Shown piece by piece: positions 1 to 5,370 of a stretch of DNA of 7,337 nt. Source of the DNA: Thiopontia sp964416755 (GTDB taxonomy: Bacteria; Pseudomonadota; Gammaproteobacteria; GCF-002020875); NCBI GenBank assembly GCA_964416755.1, contig CAYQFH010000123.1, positions 1-7,337 on the forward strand. Direction: 5' to 3'. Both the position numbers and the translations under genes were made by a program. Position 1 is the first letter of the stretch, and every line of letters begins with the position of its first letter. Below the pieces are notes generated by a model. The model was not told the origin of the DNA and made no database searches. It was given only the letters and a program-made list of their open reading frames with translations.

Positions 1-54
1 GGTTACCGAGACTGCTGAGGTTACCGAGACTGCTGAGGTTACCGAGACTGCTGA
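1..54 (+). repeat. Three perfect tandem copies of an 18-bp unit
   Basis: The unit ggttaccgagactgctga occurs at 1-18, 19-36 and 37-54 with no mismatches. Its length is a multiple of three, so it encodes the hexapeptide VTETAE in register with the partial gene at 2-364. The array touches the window edge, so more copies may lie upstream. Perfect nucleotide identity between copies suggests recent expansion by replication slippage. Confidence 0.9.
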
Positions 55-364
55 ATCTGATTTTCAGATTCAGCCTGCCAACAGGAGTTGGAGTGACTAC
101 TCATCCGGACTTACCATTGAACAAGAGATCAGTTGGCAGAACATTCTTTCAGATTCATTTGCCGAGTACGGAGAGGCAGTTGACCCTGCATGGGGACTAC
201 CTGCTATAAAACCGAAACCAAGTACAGAGTACAGAGCAACACCAAACTCTCCTGGCTATCGCCCAATCATTAATTCGAACCATTACCCTCAACTGTACCA
301 ATATCCCCCTCGGCGCAGTAGCGGCTCATTCTGCAGCTTTCTGCCCCCGCCCTGCAACTGGTAA
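2..364 (+). CDS. 3' end of an unrecognised protein gene (C-terminal 120 residues)
   Basis: This frame is open from the left edge to a TAA at 362-364, while the other two plus frames and the minus frames are interrupted by stops. No start codon is needed inside the window, so this is the C-terminal part of a longer gene. The visible protein begins with three copies of the hexapeptide VTETAE, which is acidic and Thr-rich. A mixed region rich in Ser, Glu and Trp follows, and then a Pro/Tyr/Asn/Arg-rich tail ending FCSFLPPPCNW. Only two cysteines are visible, both in this tail. No transmembrane segment, catalytic motif or known domain is recognisable. The low-complexity repeat and Tyr/Pro-rich tail would fit a surface, secreted or scaffold-like protein, but this is a guess. 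It converges on gpmI with only 5 bp between the two stop codons. I am fairly confident it is coding; the function is unknown. Confidence 0.6.
   Translation, partial: VTETAEVTETAEVTETAESDFQIQPANRSWSDYSSGLTIEQEISWQNILSDSFAEYGEAVDPAWGLPAIKPKPSTEYRATPNSPGYRPIINSNHYPQLYQYPPRRSSGSFCSFLPPPCNW
50..74. repeat. Perfect 11-bp inverted repeat with 3-nt loop, inside a coding region
   Basis: Arm gctgaatctga (50-60) is the exact reverse complement of tcagattcagc (64-74), with TTT between them. It starts within the last tandem repeat copy and lies in the reading frame of the partial gene, where it encodes roughly A-E-S-D-F-Q-I-Q. No T-run follows on the plus strand, so it does not look like an intrinsic terminator. 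It may be a quasi-palindrome corrected to perfection by template switching, or a hairpin that promoted expansion of the adjacent repeat. Confidence 0.8.
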
Positions 365-369
365 AGGGG

Positions 370-1920
370 CTAAGCCTCGTTGATCAGACTCTGTCCTGTC
401 ATCTCGGTCGGCACATCCAGCCCCATGATGTGGAGCAATGTGGGGGCGATATCTCGTAGCGAACCACTGGAGAGAGACTTCACCTCAACACCATTACCGA
501 AATAGACCAAAGGTACCGGATTCAATGTGTGTGAGGTATGTGGTTGCCCGGTTTTATGGTCACACATGTTCTCACTGTTGCCATGATCTGCGGTCACCAG
601 CAAATCACCATTGACCTCTTCCACTGCACCCATCACTCGTTCCAGGCAGTCATCCAGTGCCTCGATCGCCTCAATGGCAGCCTCCAATTTGCCGGTATGA
701 CCCACCATATCGGAATTGGCAAAGTTGCAGATGATCACATCATAGTCACCACCCCGGATCTCGTCCACCAAGCGTGAGGTAACCTCATAAGCACTCATCT
801 CTGGCTGCTGATCATAGGTCTGCACATCAGGAGAGCAGATCAACAACCGATCTTCATAGGGGAATGGTTCTTCACGACCACCATTGAAGAAGAAGGTGAC
901 GTGAGCATATTTTTCGGTCTCTGCAATCCGCAATTGGTGTAGCCCAAATCTGGAGATATACTCTCCAAAGACATTGTTCAAACGCTCTGGCGGGAAGGCA
1001 ACTGGAATGTTGTACTCTTTCTTGTACTCGGTCAGTGAAGTGACAGATCCCAGTTTGGGCCATACTTGTCGTTCAAAGCCCTCAAACTCTTCCAGTATCA
1101 GCGCTTCGGTCAGCTGGCGTGCACGATCAGAGCGATAGTTCATAAAGAGGATGGCATCCCCATCTTCAATCTTTACCGGAGATTCTCCTTCGGCAGCAAT
1201 CACCGTGGCATCGACAAATTCATCCGTCTCACCACGAGCATAGGCCATCTCCAGCGCCTCCAGCGCAGAGGTTGCGCTATGTTCAGCCACGCCTTCAATC
1301 ATCGCACGGTAGCACTTCTCGATCCGCACCCAGCGACGATCCCGGTCCATGGAGTAGTAGCGTCCTGTGATCGAGGCAAAACAACCTGCACCTGTTTCTG
1401 CAAAGACCGCCTCCATCTTCTCCAGTGAGGGGGCTGCACTCTTGGGGGCAGTATCACGCCCATCCAGGAATGCATGCAGGTAGATCTTCCTGGCACCACG
1501 ATCTGCTGCCATGCGCACAATGGAGTGAATATGCTCTTCGTGGCTATGCACCCCACCTGGTGAGAGCAGCCCAAGCACATGGATTGCCTTGTCGCTCTCG
1601 ATTGCTGCGTCAATGGGATCAACCAATGTCTGGTTATCATAGAAAGAGTGGGTACGGATGGAACGGCAGATACGGGTGTACTCCTGGTAGACCACACGCC
1701 CCGCCCCAAGATTAAGGTGTCCCACCTCGGAGTTCCCCATCTGATCTGCAGGCAGCCCCACCTCAGCACCATGCGTGGTAATCAGGGTATGGGGATTGTT
1801 AGACCAGAGCCTGTCCCAGTTGGGTTTCTTTGCAGCCGTTATGGCATTGCAGTCAGTCGATTCTCGGTAGCCCCATCCATCCAGGATACAGAGCACCGCA
1901 GGGCCACGTTTTCCACTCAT
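370..1920 (-). CDS. gpmI: 2,3-bisphosphoglycerate-independent phosphoglycerate mutase
   Basis: This cytosolic enzyme of glycolysis and gluconeogenesis interconverts 3- and 2-phosphoglycerate using Mn2+ and a phosphoserine intermediate. The 516-residue product matches the usual family length (about 510-515). Visible signatures are the N-terminal DGWG with metal ligand D14, and GNSEVGH with the catalytic Ser at residue 64. The substrate-binding segments are FLDGRDTAPKSA (151-162), DRDRRW (192-197) and NYRSDRARQLT (261-271). The second metal cluster is SDMVGH (403-408), TADHGN (443-448) and HTSH (461-464). The start chosen is the ATG at 1918-1920, which places DGWG where the family has it. An upstream in-frame TTG at 1950 would add ten residues and is unlikely. 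The Shine-Dalgarno is poor: a GAGGTG sits about 13 nt upstream. The gene is divergent from the ArsR-type regulator, as gpmI is from yibN-grxC-secB in E. coli. Identification is very secure. Confidence 0.98.
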   Translation of the reverse strand: MSGKRGPAVLCILDGWGYRESTDCNAITAAKKPNWDRLWSNNPHTLITTHGAEVGLPADQMGNSEVGHLNLGAGRVVYQEYTRICRSIRTHSFYDNQTLVDPIDAAIESDKAIHVLGLLSPGGVHSHEEHIHSIVRMAADRGARKIYLHAFLDGRDTAPKSAAPSLEKMEAVFAETGAGCFASITGRYYSMDRDRRWVRIEKCYRAMIEGVAEHSATSALEALEMAYARGETDEFVDATVIAAEGESPVKIEDGDAILFMNYRSDRARQLTEALILEEFEGFERQVWPKLGSVTSLTEYKKEYNIPVAFPPERLNNVFGEYISRFGLHQLRIAETEKYAHVTFFFNGGREEPFPYEDRLLICSPDVQTYDQQPEMSAYEVTSRLVDEIRGGDYDVIICNFANSDMVGHTGKLEAAIEAIEALDDCLERVMGAVEEVNGDLLVTADHGNSENMCDHKTGQPHTSHTLNPVPLVYFGNGVEVKSLSSGSLRDIAPTLLHIMGLDVPTEMTGQSLINEA

Positions 1921-1943
1921 AGGAATTTTGATACACCTCAAAG

Positions 1944-1970
1944 TAGACAATGATCGTATTATTATATAAT
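1944..1970 (+). promoter_or_regulatory. Candidate promoter of the arsR-type operon
   Basis: A perfect TATAAT at 1965-1970 is preceded by TAGACA (1944-1949, one mismatch to TTGACA) at a short 15-bp spacing. Transcription would start near 1977, leaving a leader of about 63 nt before the regulator's ATG at 2040. It lies in the only non-coding stretch between gpmI and the plus-strand operon, so a promoter is expected here. Confidence 0.5.
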
Positions 1971-1991
1971 GTCACGCTATTCAGATGTGAA
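1961..1991 (-). promoter_or_regulatory. Candidate gpmI promoter (minus strand)
   Basis: Read on the minus strand, 1966-1961 is a perfect TATAAT. A TTCACA (1991-1986, one mismatch to TTGACA) lies upstream at a long 19-bp spacing. The start of transcription would fall near 1954, giving a leader of about 34 nt before the gpmI ATG. This -10 overlaps the plus-strand -10 because 1961-1970 is a palindrome. The -10 is convincing; the -35 is weak. Confidence 0.45.
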
Positions 1992-1993
1992 GA
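1978..1993. promoter_or_regulatory. Possible ArsR-family operator
   Basis: TATTCA (1978-1983), four bases, then TGAAGA (1988-1993) form an inverted repeat with 5 of 6 pairs matching. The half-site TTCA/TGAA resembles ArsR/SmtB-family boxes. The repeat sits at about +1 to +16 of the predicted plus-strand transcript and over the -35 region of the minus-strand promoter. A bound repressor could therefore block both genes. The assignment rests on position and symmetry only. Confidence 0.35.
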
Positions 1994-2039
1994 AAAGGCA
2001 CGTCTAAACTCAACTCAAGGAAAGAGGGGAACAGTTACA

Positions 2040-2381
2040 ATGAGTGATACTGCAGCAACAGAGAATAGTGGTTGTGAGGATACCAAGAGCCTGCTGGGGA
2101 GCGATGAGGATATTGATCGTGCATCACGCTCACTGAAGGCGATGTCACACCCACTGCGTCTGAAGATTCTCTGTGTGCTGGGTGAGAACGAACTAAGCGT
2201 ACAGCAGATTGTGGATGCAGTAGGCACCTCACAGAGCAATATCTCTCAACACCTCTCTACCCTGCGTGATCGTGGTATTCTCGACTCCTACAAGGATGCC
2301 AACCGCGTTTTCTATATGGTCGGTGATAGCCGTACCCTGAAGCTGATCAGCATGATGAAAGAGGTCTTCTGCCGCTGCTGA
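2040..2381 (+). CDS. ArsR/SmtB-family winged-helix regulator, possibly sulfur-sensing
   Basis: This 113-residue cytosolic DNA-binding protein is most likely an autoregulatory repressor. A variable acidic N-terminus (1-28) precedes the winged-helix core: LKAMSHPLRLKIL (32-44), the recognition region TSQSNISQHLSTLRDRGIL (63-81), and the wing (82-94) with RVFYMV. The ATG at 2040 was chosen because an AGGAAAGAGGGGA tract lies about 10 nt upstream. An in-frame ATG at 1950 would run through the promoter. Cysteines are C12, C45, C111 and C113. C45 (after LKIL, helix 2) and C111 (C-terminal helix) are 66 residues apart, the spacing I remember for the persulfide-reactive pair of SqrR (C41/C107) and BigR (C42/C108). 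The typical ELCVCDL metal site of arsenic- or cadmium-sensing relatives is absent. Downstream genes (DUF2892, rhodanese) echo E. coli ygaV-ygaP. The family is certain; sulfur sensing is inference. Confidence 0.9.
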   Translation: MSDTAATENSGCEDTKSLLGSDEDIDRASRSLKAMSHPLRLKILCVLGENELSVQQIVDAVGTSQSNISQHLSTLRDRGILDSYKDANRVFYMVGDSRTLKLISMMKEVFCRC

Positions 2382-2474
2382 TTCCCCCGCTGTTTACGGT
2401 ATACTACGCACACCCATTTGATTCGGCCTGCAGTTATTACAGGCTTGACTGACCGATTTTGAAGGAACATGACC

Positions 2475-2690
2475 ATGACTAGAGATTCAATCATGCGTGC
2501 CATGGCGGGCGCGATCATCCTGCTCTCCGTATTTCTCGACGGCACCATCTCCACTGACGTAAGCTGGCTCTGGCTGACCGCCTTTGTCGGATTCAATCTG
2601 CTACAAAGTGCCTTCACCGGCTTCTGCCCACCCGAGATATTGCTGAAGAAGATGGACATCGGCAAAGACCCTTGTGACTCCGGCTGCTAA
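2475..2690 (+). CDS. Small DUF2892 (YgaP-like transmembrane domain) inner-membrane protein
   Basis: The 71-residue protein has two predicted membrane helices: about 9-22 (AMAGAIILLSVFL) and 30-48 (SWLWLTAFVGFNLLQSAF). These are followed by TGFCPPEILLKKM, which matches the FCP-type end of the second helix in DUF2892 proteins. In E. coli YgaP this domain is fused behind a rhodanese and forms a membrane dimer; here it stands alone, with a separate membrane-anchored rhodanese 15 bp downstream. Cysteines are C51, C67 and C71, the last being the terminal residue. The start is chosen at ATG 2475 because AAGGA (2462-2466) is 8 nt upstream. The earlier in-frame ATG at 2469 is only 2 nt from it and would add two residues. 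The protein may help pass sulfane sulfur or thiols at the membrane, but no function has been shown for stand-alone forms. Confidence 0.85.
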   Translation: MTRDSIMRAMAGAIILLSVFLDGTISTDVSWLWLTAFVGFNLLQSAFTGFCPPEILLKKMDIGKDPCDSGC

Positions 2691-2705
2691 CAGGACTTTG
2701 TTGTA

Positions 2706-3134
2706 ATGCAGGAGTTATACACTTTCTCACTCAACCACTGGGAGCTGGTTGCCGCTTTTCTGATCACACTGATCATGTTGATCTTCAACATTTTTGGGGA
2801 TCGGCTGCGTGGTTTTGAGTCAATTACGGCTGAAGCCGCAGTACGTGTTCTCAATGGCGAAAACGCACTACTGATTGACGTACGCACCAAGGATGAGTTG
2901 AGCAAGGATGGTCGTATTCAGGATGCCAAGCATATTCCTCTCAATCAGTTGAAAGAGAAGATCGGAGATCTGGAGCAGTACCGCAACAGCCCGGTTGCCA
3001 TTATCTGCCGCTCAGGCTCACGCTCAGGCGTGGCCTGTTCACAACTCAAGAAGAGTGGTTTTGAAGAGGTCTACAATTTGAAGGGAGGAATCCTCTCTTG
3101 GAAGAGTGCGGGGCTGCCCGTCTCCTACAAATAA
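2706..3134 (+). CDS. yibN: Membrane-anchored rhodanese-like sulfurtransferase (YibN type)
   Basis: The 142-residue protein has one N-terminal membrane helix (about 13-30, ELVAAFLITLIMLIFNIF) and a single rhodanese domain (about 38-140) that probably faces the cytoplasm. Rhodanese signatures are LLIDVRTKDE (55-64) and the active-site loop CRSGSRS at 101-107, with C101 as the persulfide-carrying residue. NLKGGILSW (124-132) closes the domain. Length and architecture match E. coli YibN, which also sits immediately before grxC and secB. An AGGA 10 nt before the ATG supports the start. It follows the DUF2892 gene by 15 bp and grxC starts 23 bp after it, so co-transcription is very likely. A second cysteine, C111, lies close after the active loop and could form a regulatory disulfide or polysulfide. 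The physiological sulfur donor and acceptor are not evident from sequence. Confidence 0.92.
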   Translation: MQELYTFSLNHWELVAAFLITLIMLIFNIFGDRLRGFESITAEAAVRVLNGENALLIDVRTKDELSKDGRIQDAKHIPLNQLKEKIGDLEQYRNSPVAIICRSGSRSGVACSQLKKSGFEEVYNLKGGILSWKSAGLPVSYK

Positions 3135-3157
3135 ACAGATTCAAGGGGGATTAAATC

Positions 3158-3412
3158 ATGCCAAAGATTGAAGTTTATGCGACACAGACCTGTCCCTACT
3201 GCCGTATGGCGGAGGCCCTGCTGGACCGCAAAGGTGTCGAGTACACCAAGATCTTTATCGATGGAGACGCAGAGGCGTGGACCAAAATGGAGGAGCGCAG
3301 CAAGCGCAAGACGGTCCCCCAGATCTTTATCGGTGATCACCATGTAGGCGGGTTTGATGACCTCTCTGCACTCAATGCAGCTGGCGAGCTGGATCCACTG
3401 CTGGAACAGTAG
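3158..3412 (+). CDS. grxC: Glutaredoxin 3
   Basis: This small cytosolic dithiol oxidoreductase uses glutathione to reduce protein disulfides and mixed disulfides. The 84-residue product is the normal length for GrxC. The active site CPYC lies at residues 12-15 in a YATQTCPYC context. The cis-proline segment TVPQIFI (about 52-58) and the glutathione-binding GGFDDL (64-69) are intact. A strong ribosome-binding site, AGGGGGA, lies 7 nt upstream of the ATG. It sits between the rhodanese and a thioredoxin; in E. coli grxC is directly followed by secB, so the thioredoxin gene here is an addition. The rhodanese-glutaredoxin pairing suggests handling of glutathione persulfide or protein persulfides as well as disulfides, which is inference. 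Confidence 0.97.
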   Translation: MPKIEVYATQTCPYCRMAEALLDRKGVEYTKIFIDGDAEAWTKMEERSKRKTVPQIFIGDHHVGGFDDLSALNAAGELDPLLEQ

Positions 3413-3415
3413 AAT

Positions 3416-3850
3416 ATGGCGGATGCACTGCATATCGTCTGCCCCCACTGCAGTGGGATCAATCGGGTCCCAAATGCAAAGTTGAATGACGGCGGCAAGT
3501 GCGGCAAATGTCAGCAACCTCTCTTCGATGGTCAGGCTATCGAACTGAACAGCAGTAATTTCCAACGTCATATCAACAAAAGTGACATTCCGGTTGTCGT
3601 CGATTTCTGGGCCAGTTGGTGTGGTCCCTGCAAGATGATGGCGCCGATCTTTGCCCAGGCTGCACAGCAGCTGCAACCCCACTTTCGGCTGGCCAAGGTC
3701 AACACTGAGCAACATCAGCAGCTGGCTGCCCAGCACAATATCCAGAGCATTCCCACCCTGGCCATCTTCAAACAGGGGCGGGAGGTCGCCCGCCAAGCCG
3801 GTGCCATGCAGCTGCCGCAATTGATACAGTGGATTCAACAGTTCCGTTAA
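3416..3850 (+). CDS. trxC: Thioredoxin 2 (TrxC type) with N-terminal zinc ribbon
   Basis: The 144-residue cytosolic thioredoxin has an N-terminal zinc-binding extension: CPHC at 9-12 and CGKC at 29-32 supply four cysteine ligands, as in E. coli Trx2. The thioredoxin fold follows from about residue 42, with VVVDFWASWCGPCKMMAP (60-77), active-site cysteines C69 and C72, and cis-proline P113 in SIPTLAIF. It is slightly longer than E. coli TrxC (139). Only 3 bp separate the grxC stop from this ATG, and the upstream GGA is weak, so translational coupling to grxC is likely. Family knowledge says Trx2 is induced by oxidative stress and its zinc centre is redox-sensitive. Here it is placed in a thiol/sulfur operon, between grxC and secB. 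The long minus-strand open frame across grxC and this gene is a shadow. Confidence 0.95.
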   Translation: MADALHIVCPHCSGINRVPNAKLNDGGKCGKCQQPLFDGQAIELNSSNFQRHINKSDIPVVVDFWASWCGPCKMMAPIFAQAAQQLQPHFRLAKVNTEQHQQLAAQHNIQSIPTLAIFKQGREVARQAGAMQLPQLIQWIQQFR

Positions 3851-3870
3851 ATTAAAACAGAGACCCCCCT

Positions 3871-4344
3871 ATGAGCGAAGAAGCGCAGACAGAAGAAGCC
3901 CCTCAGACCAACTTCGATATCCAGAAGATCTATCTCAAGGATGTCTCGTTTGAGTCACCCAATGCACCAGCGGTCTTCCAGATTCAGTGGAAACCCGATA
4001 CTAATCTGCAGGTGGGTGCACAGCACACCAAGTTGGGAGATGATGTCTACGAGGTAGTACTCAATCTCACTGCCACGGTAAAAGTGGAGGAGCAGACCGC
4101 CTTTTTGATCGAGGTTCAGCAGGCCGGCATCTTCACACTCGCAGGCTTTGAAGAGGGCGCAATGGGCCACCTATTAGGTGCCTACTGCCCTAATCTGCTC
4201 TTCCCTTATGCCCGCGAGGCGATCTCTGACCTAACCACCAAGGGTGGCTTCCCTCCACTGCTACTGGCGCCCATCAATTTTGATGCGCTCTATGCACAGA
4301 ACCAGCAGCAAGCTGACACTTCAGAGACAGAAACCAAACACTGA
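3871..4344 (+). CDS. secB: SecB protein-export chaperone
   Basis: SecB is a cytosolic tetrameric chaperone that keeps precursor proteins unfolded and delivers them to SecA. The 157-residue protein is near the E. coli length (155). Recognisable conserved blocks are NFDIQKIYLKDVSFESPNAP (14-33), YEVVLNLTATVK (60-71), FLIEVQQAGIFTLAGF (78-93) and CPNLLFPYAREAISDLTTKG (106-125), followed by FPPLLLAPINFDALY. The C-terminal tail is hydrophilic and variable, as usual. The ATG at 3871 has a weak ribosome-binding site (AGAGA about 7 nt upstream, then a C-run). It sits 20 bp after the thioredoxin and 21 bp before gpsA, which keeps the conserved grxC-secB-gpsA order. The identification is secure. Confidence 0.98.
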   Translation: MSEEAQTEEAPQTNFDIQKIYLKDVSFESPNAPAVFQIQWKPDTNLQVGAQHTKLGDDVYEVVLNLTATVKVEEQTAFLIEVQQAGIFTLAGFEEGAMGHLLGAYCPNLLFPYAREAISDLTTKGGFPPLLLAPINFDALYAQNQQQADTSETETKH

Positions 4345-4365
4345 TCACACGAGCAGGTGTCTGCT

Positions 4366-5370
4366 ATGACAGAAAAGATTGCAGTACTTGGGGCCGGCTC
4401 TTGGGGCTCTGCGCTTGCCATCCAGCTCGCTCGCAACGGACATAAGGTCAAACTGTGGGGGCATCTGCCCAGCCACCTCGCTGCGATTGAGTCTGCAAGG
4501 GAGAACCAGCAATATCTGCCTGATATTCCGCTTCCCGCTACACTGACCACTGAAGCTGACCTGTCAGCTGCAGTCTCCTCTGCCTGCATGGTGCTGGTCG
4601 TTGTCCCCAGCAGCGTATTTCGCTCTGTGCTACAACAGTTGAAACCATTTCTTGACGATGAGACAACGCTGGCTTGGGCGACCAAAGGGGTGGAGAAAGA
4701 GAGCCATAAGCTACTACACCAAGTGATTGAAGAGGAGTTTGGTAGCGATCACCCAAAGGCTCTCCTTTCAGGCCCCACCTTCGCCACCGAGGTTGCCAGA
4801 GGGCTGCCCACCGCCATCACGGTCGCCTCTGACAACAGTACAGTCGCCCATGCGGTCGCAGACCTCTTTCATAGTGAAACTTTCCGCTGCTACACCAGCA
4901 GTGACCTGCCAGGTGTACAGATCGGTGGCACAACCAAAAATATTCTCGCCATTGCTGCTGGAATTGCCGATGGTCTGGGCTTTGGCGCCAATACCCGCGC
5001 CGCACTGATGACACGTGGACTGCATGAGCAGATGAAGCTGGGTACACGGCTAGGTGGTCAGCAGGAGACTTTCATGGGGCTCAGCGGATTAGGTGATCTG
5101 GTACTAACCTGTACCGATGACCAGTCCCGTAACCGCCGAATGGGCCTTGCTGTCGGTACTGGCTCCACCATTGATGAAGCCTTGGAGTCGATCGGCCAGG
5201 TGGTCGAGGGGCTGGATGCCGCACGCGATGTGAGCCAGATGGCGCAGGAGTTGGGCATCGAGATGCCGATTACCGAACAGGTGGCGCAAGTACTTCACCA
5301 CGGCAAGCCACCCAAAGAGGCAGTACGCACACTATTACGACGAAACCGCAAACCGGAGCAATTAACCTAA
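4366..5370 (+). CDS. gpsA: Glycerol-3-phosphate dehydrogenase [NAD(P)+]
   Basis: This cytosolic enzyme reduces dihydroxyacetone phosphate to sn-glycerol 3-phosphate, the backbone precursor for phospholipids. The 334-residue product has an N-terminal Rossmann fold with GAGSWG (9-14) and the segment LVVVPSSVF (77-85). WATKGVE (104-110) supplies one conserved lysine, K107, and SGPTFATEVARGLPTA (135-150) follows. GGTTKNILAIAAG (187-199) contains the catalytic lysine K191. The C-terminal helical domain has GLSGLGDLVLTCTDDQSRNR (238-257) and IGQVVEG (276-282). The ATG at 4366 is preferred because AGGT lies 8 nt upstream. An in-frame GTG at 4357 overlaps that site and would add three residues. The end of the gene overlaps the end of trmL by 9 bp on the opposite strand. 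It is probably the last gene of the operon. Confidence 0.97.
   Translation: MTEKIAVLGAGSWGSALAIQLARNGHKVKLWGHLPSHLAAIESARENQQYLPDIPLPATLTTEADLSAAVSSACMVLVVVPSSVFRSVLQQLKPFLDDETTLAWATKGVEKESHKLLHQVIEEEFGSDHPKALLSGPTFATEVARGLPTAITVASDNSTVAHAVADLFHSETFRCYTSSDLPGVQIGGTTKNILAIAAGIADGLGFGANTRAALMTRGLHEQMKLGTRLGGQQETFMGLSGLGDLVLTCTDDQSRNRRMGLAVGTGSTIDEALESIGQVVEGLDAARDVSQMAQELGIEMPITEQVAQVLHHGKPPKEAVRTLLRRNRKPEQLT

Noticed and set aside
338..372. Possible bidirectional terminator between the partial gene and gpmI
   Set aside because: GCCCC and GGGGC can pair, but with a loop of about 18 nt and no T-run on either strand.
1950..2039. Upstream ATG of the ArsR-type regulator (30 extra residues)
   Set aside because: It would translate through the consensus -10, the operator and the strong ribosome-binding site that fits the ATG at 2040.
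2378..2405. Possible internal promoter with TATACT (2400-2405) before the DUF2892 gene
   Set aside because: The matching -35 (CTGATT, 16 bp upstream) agrees with the consensus at only 3 of 6 positions, so it is not strong enough to list.
2426..2444. Inverted repeat GCCTG-N9-CAGGC between the regulator and the DUF2892 gene
   Set aside because: The stem is only 5 bp with a 9-nt loop and no T-run. It could be an attenuator or operator, but chance explains it.
3125..3838. Long minus-strand open frame (237 codons) across grxC and trxC
   Set aside because: It lies antisense to two unmistakable genes with intact active-site motifs and its product resembles nothing known. It is a shadow frame.
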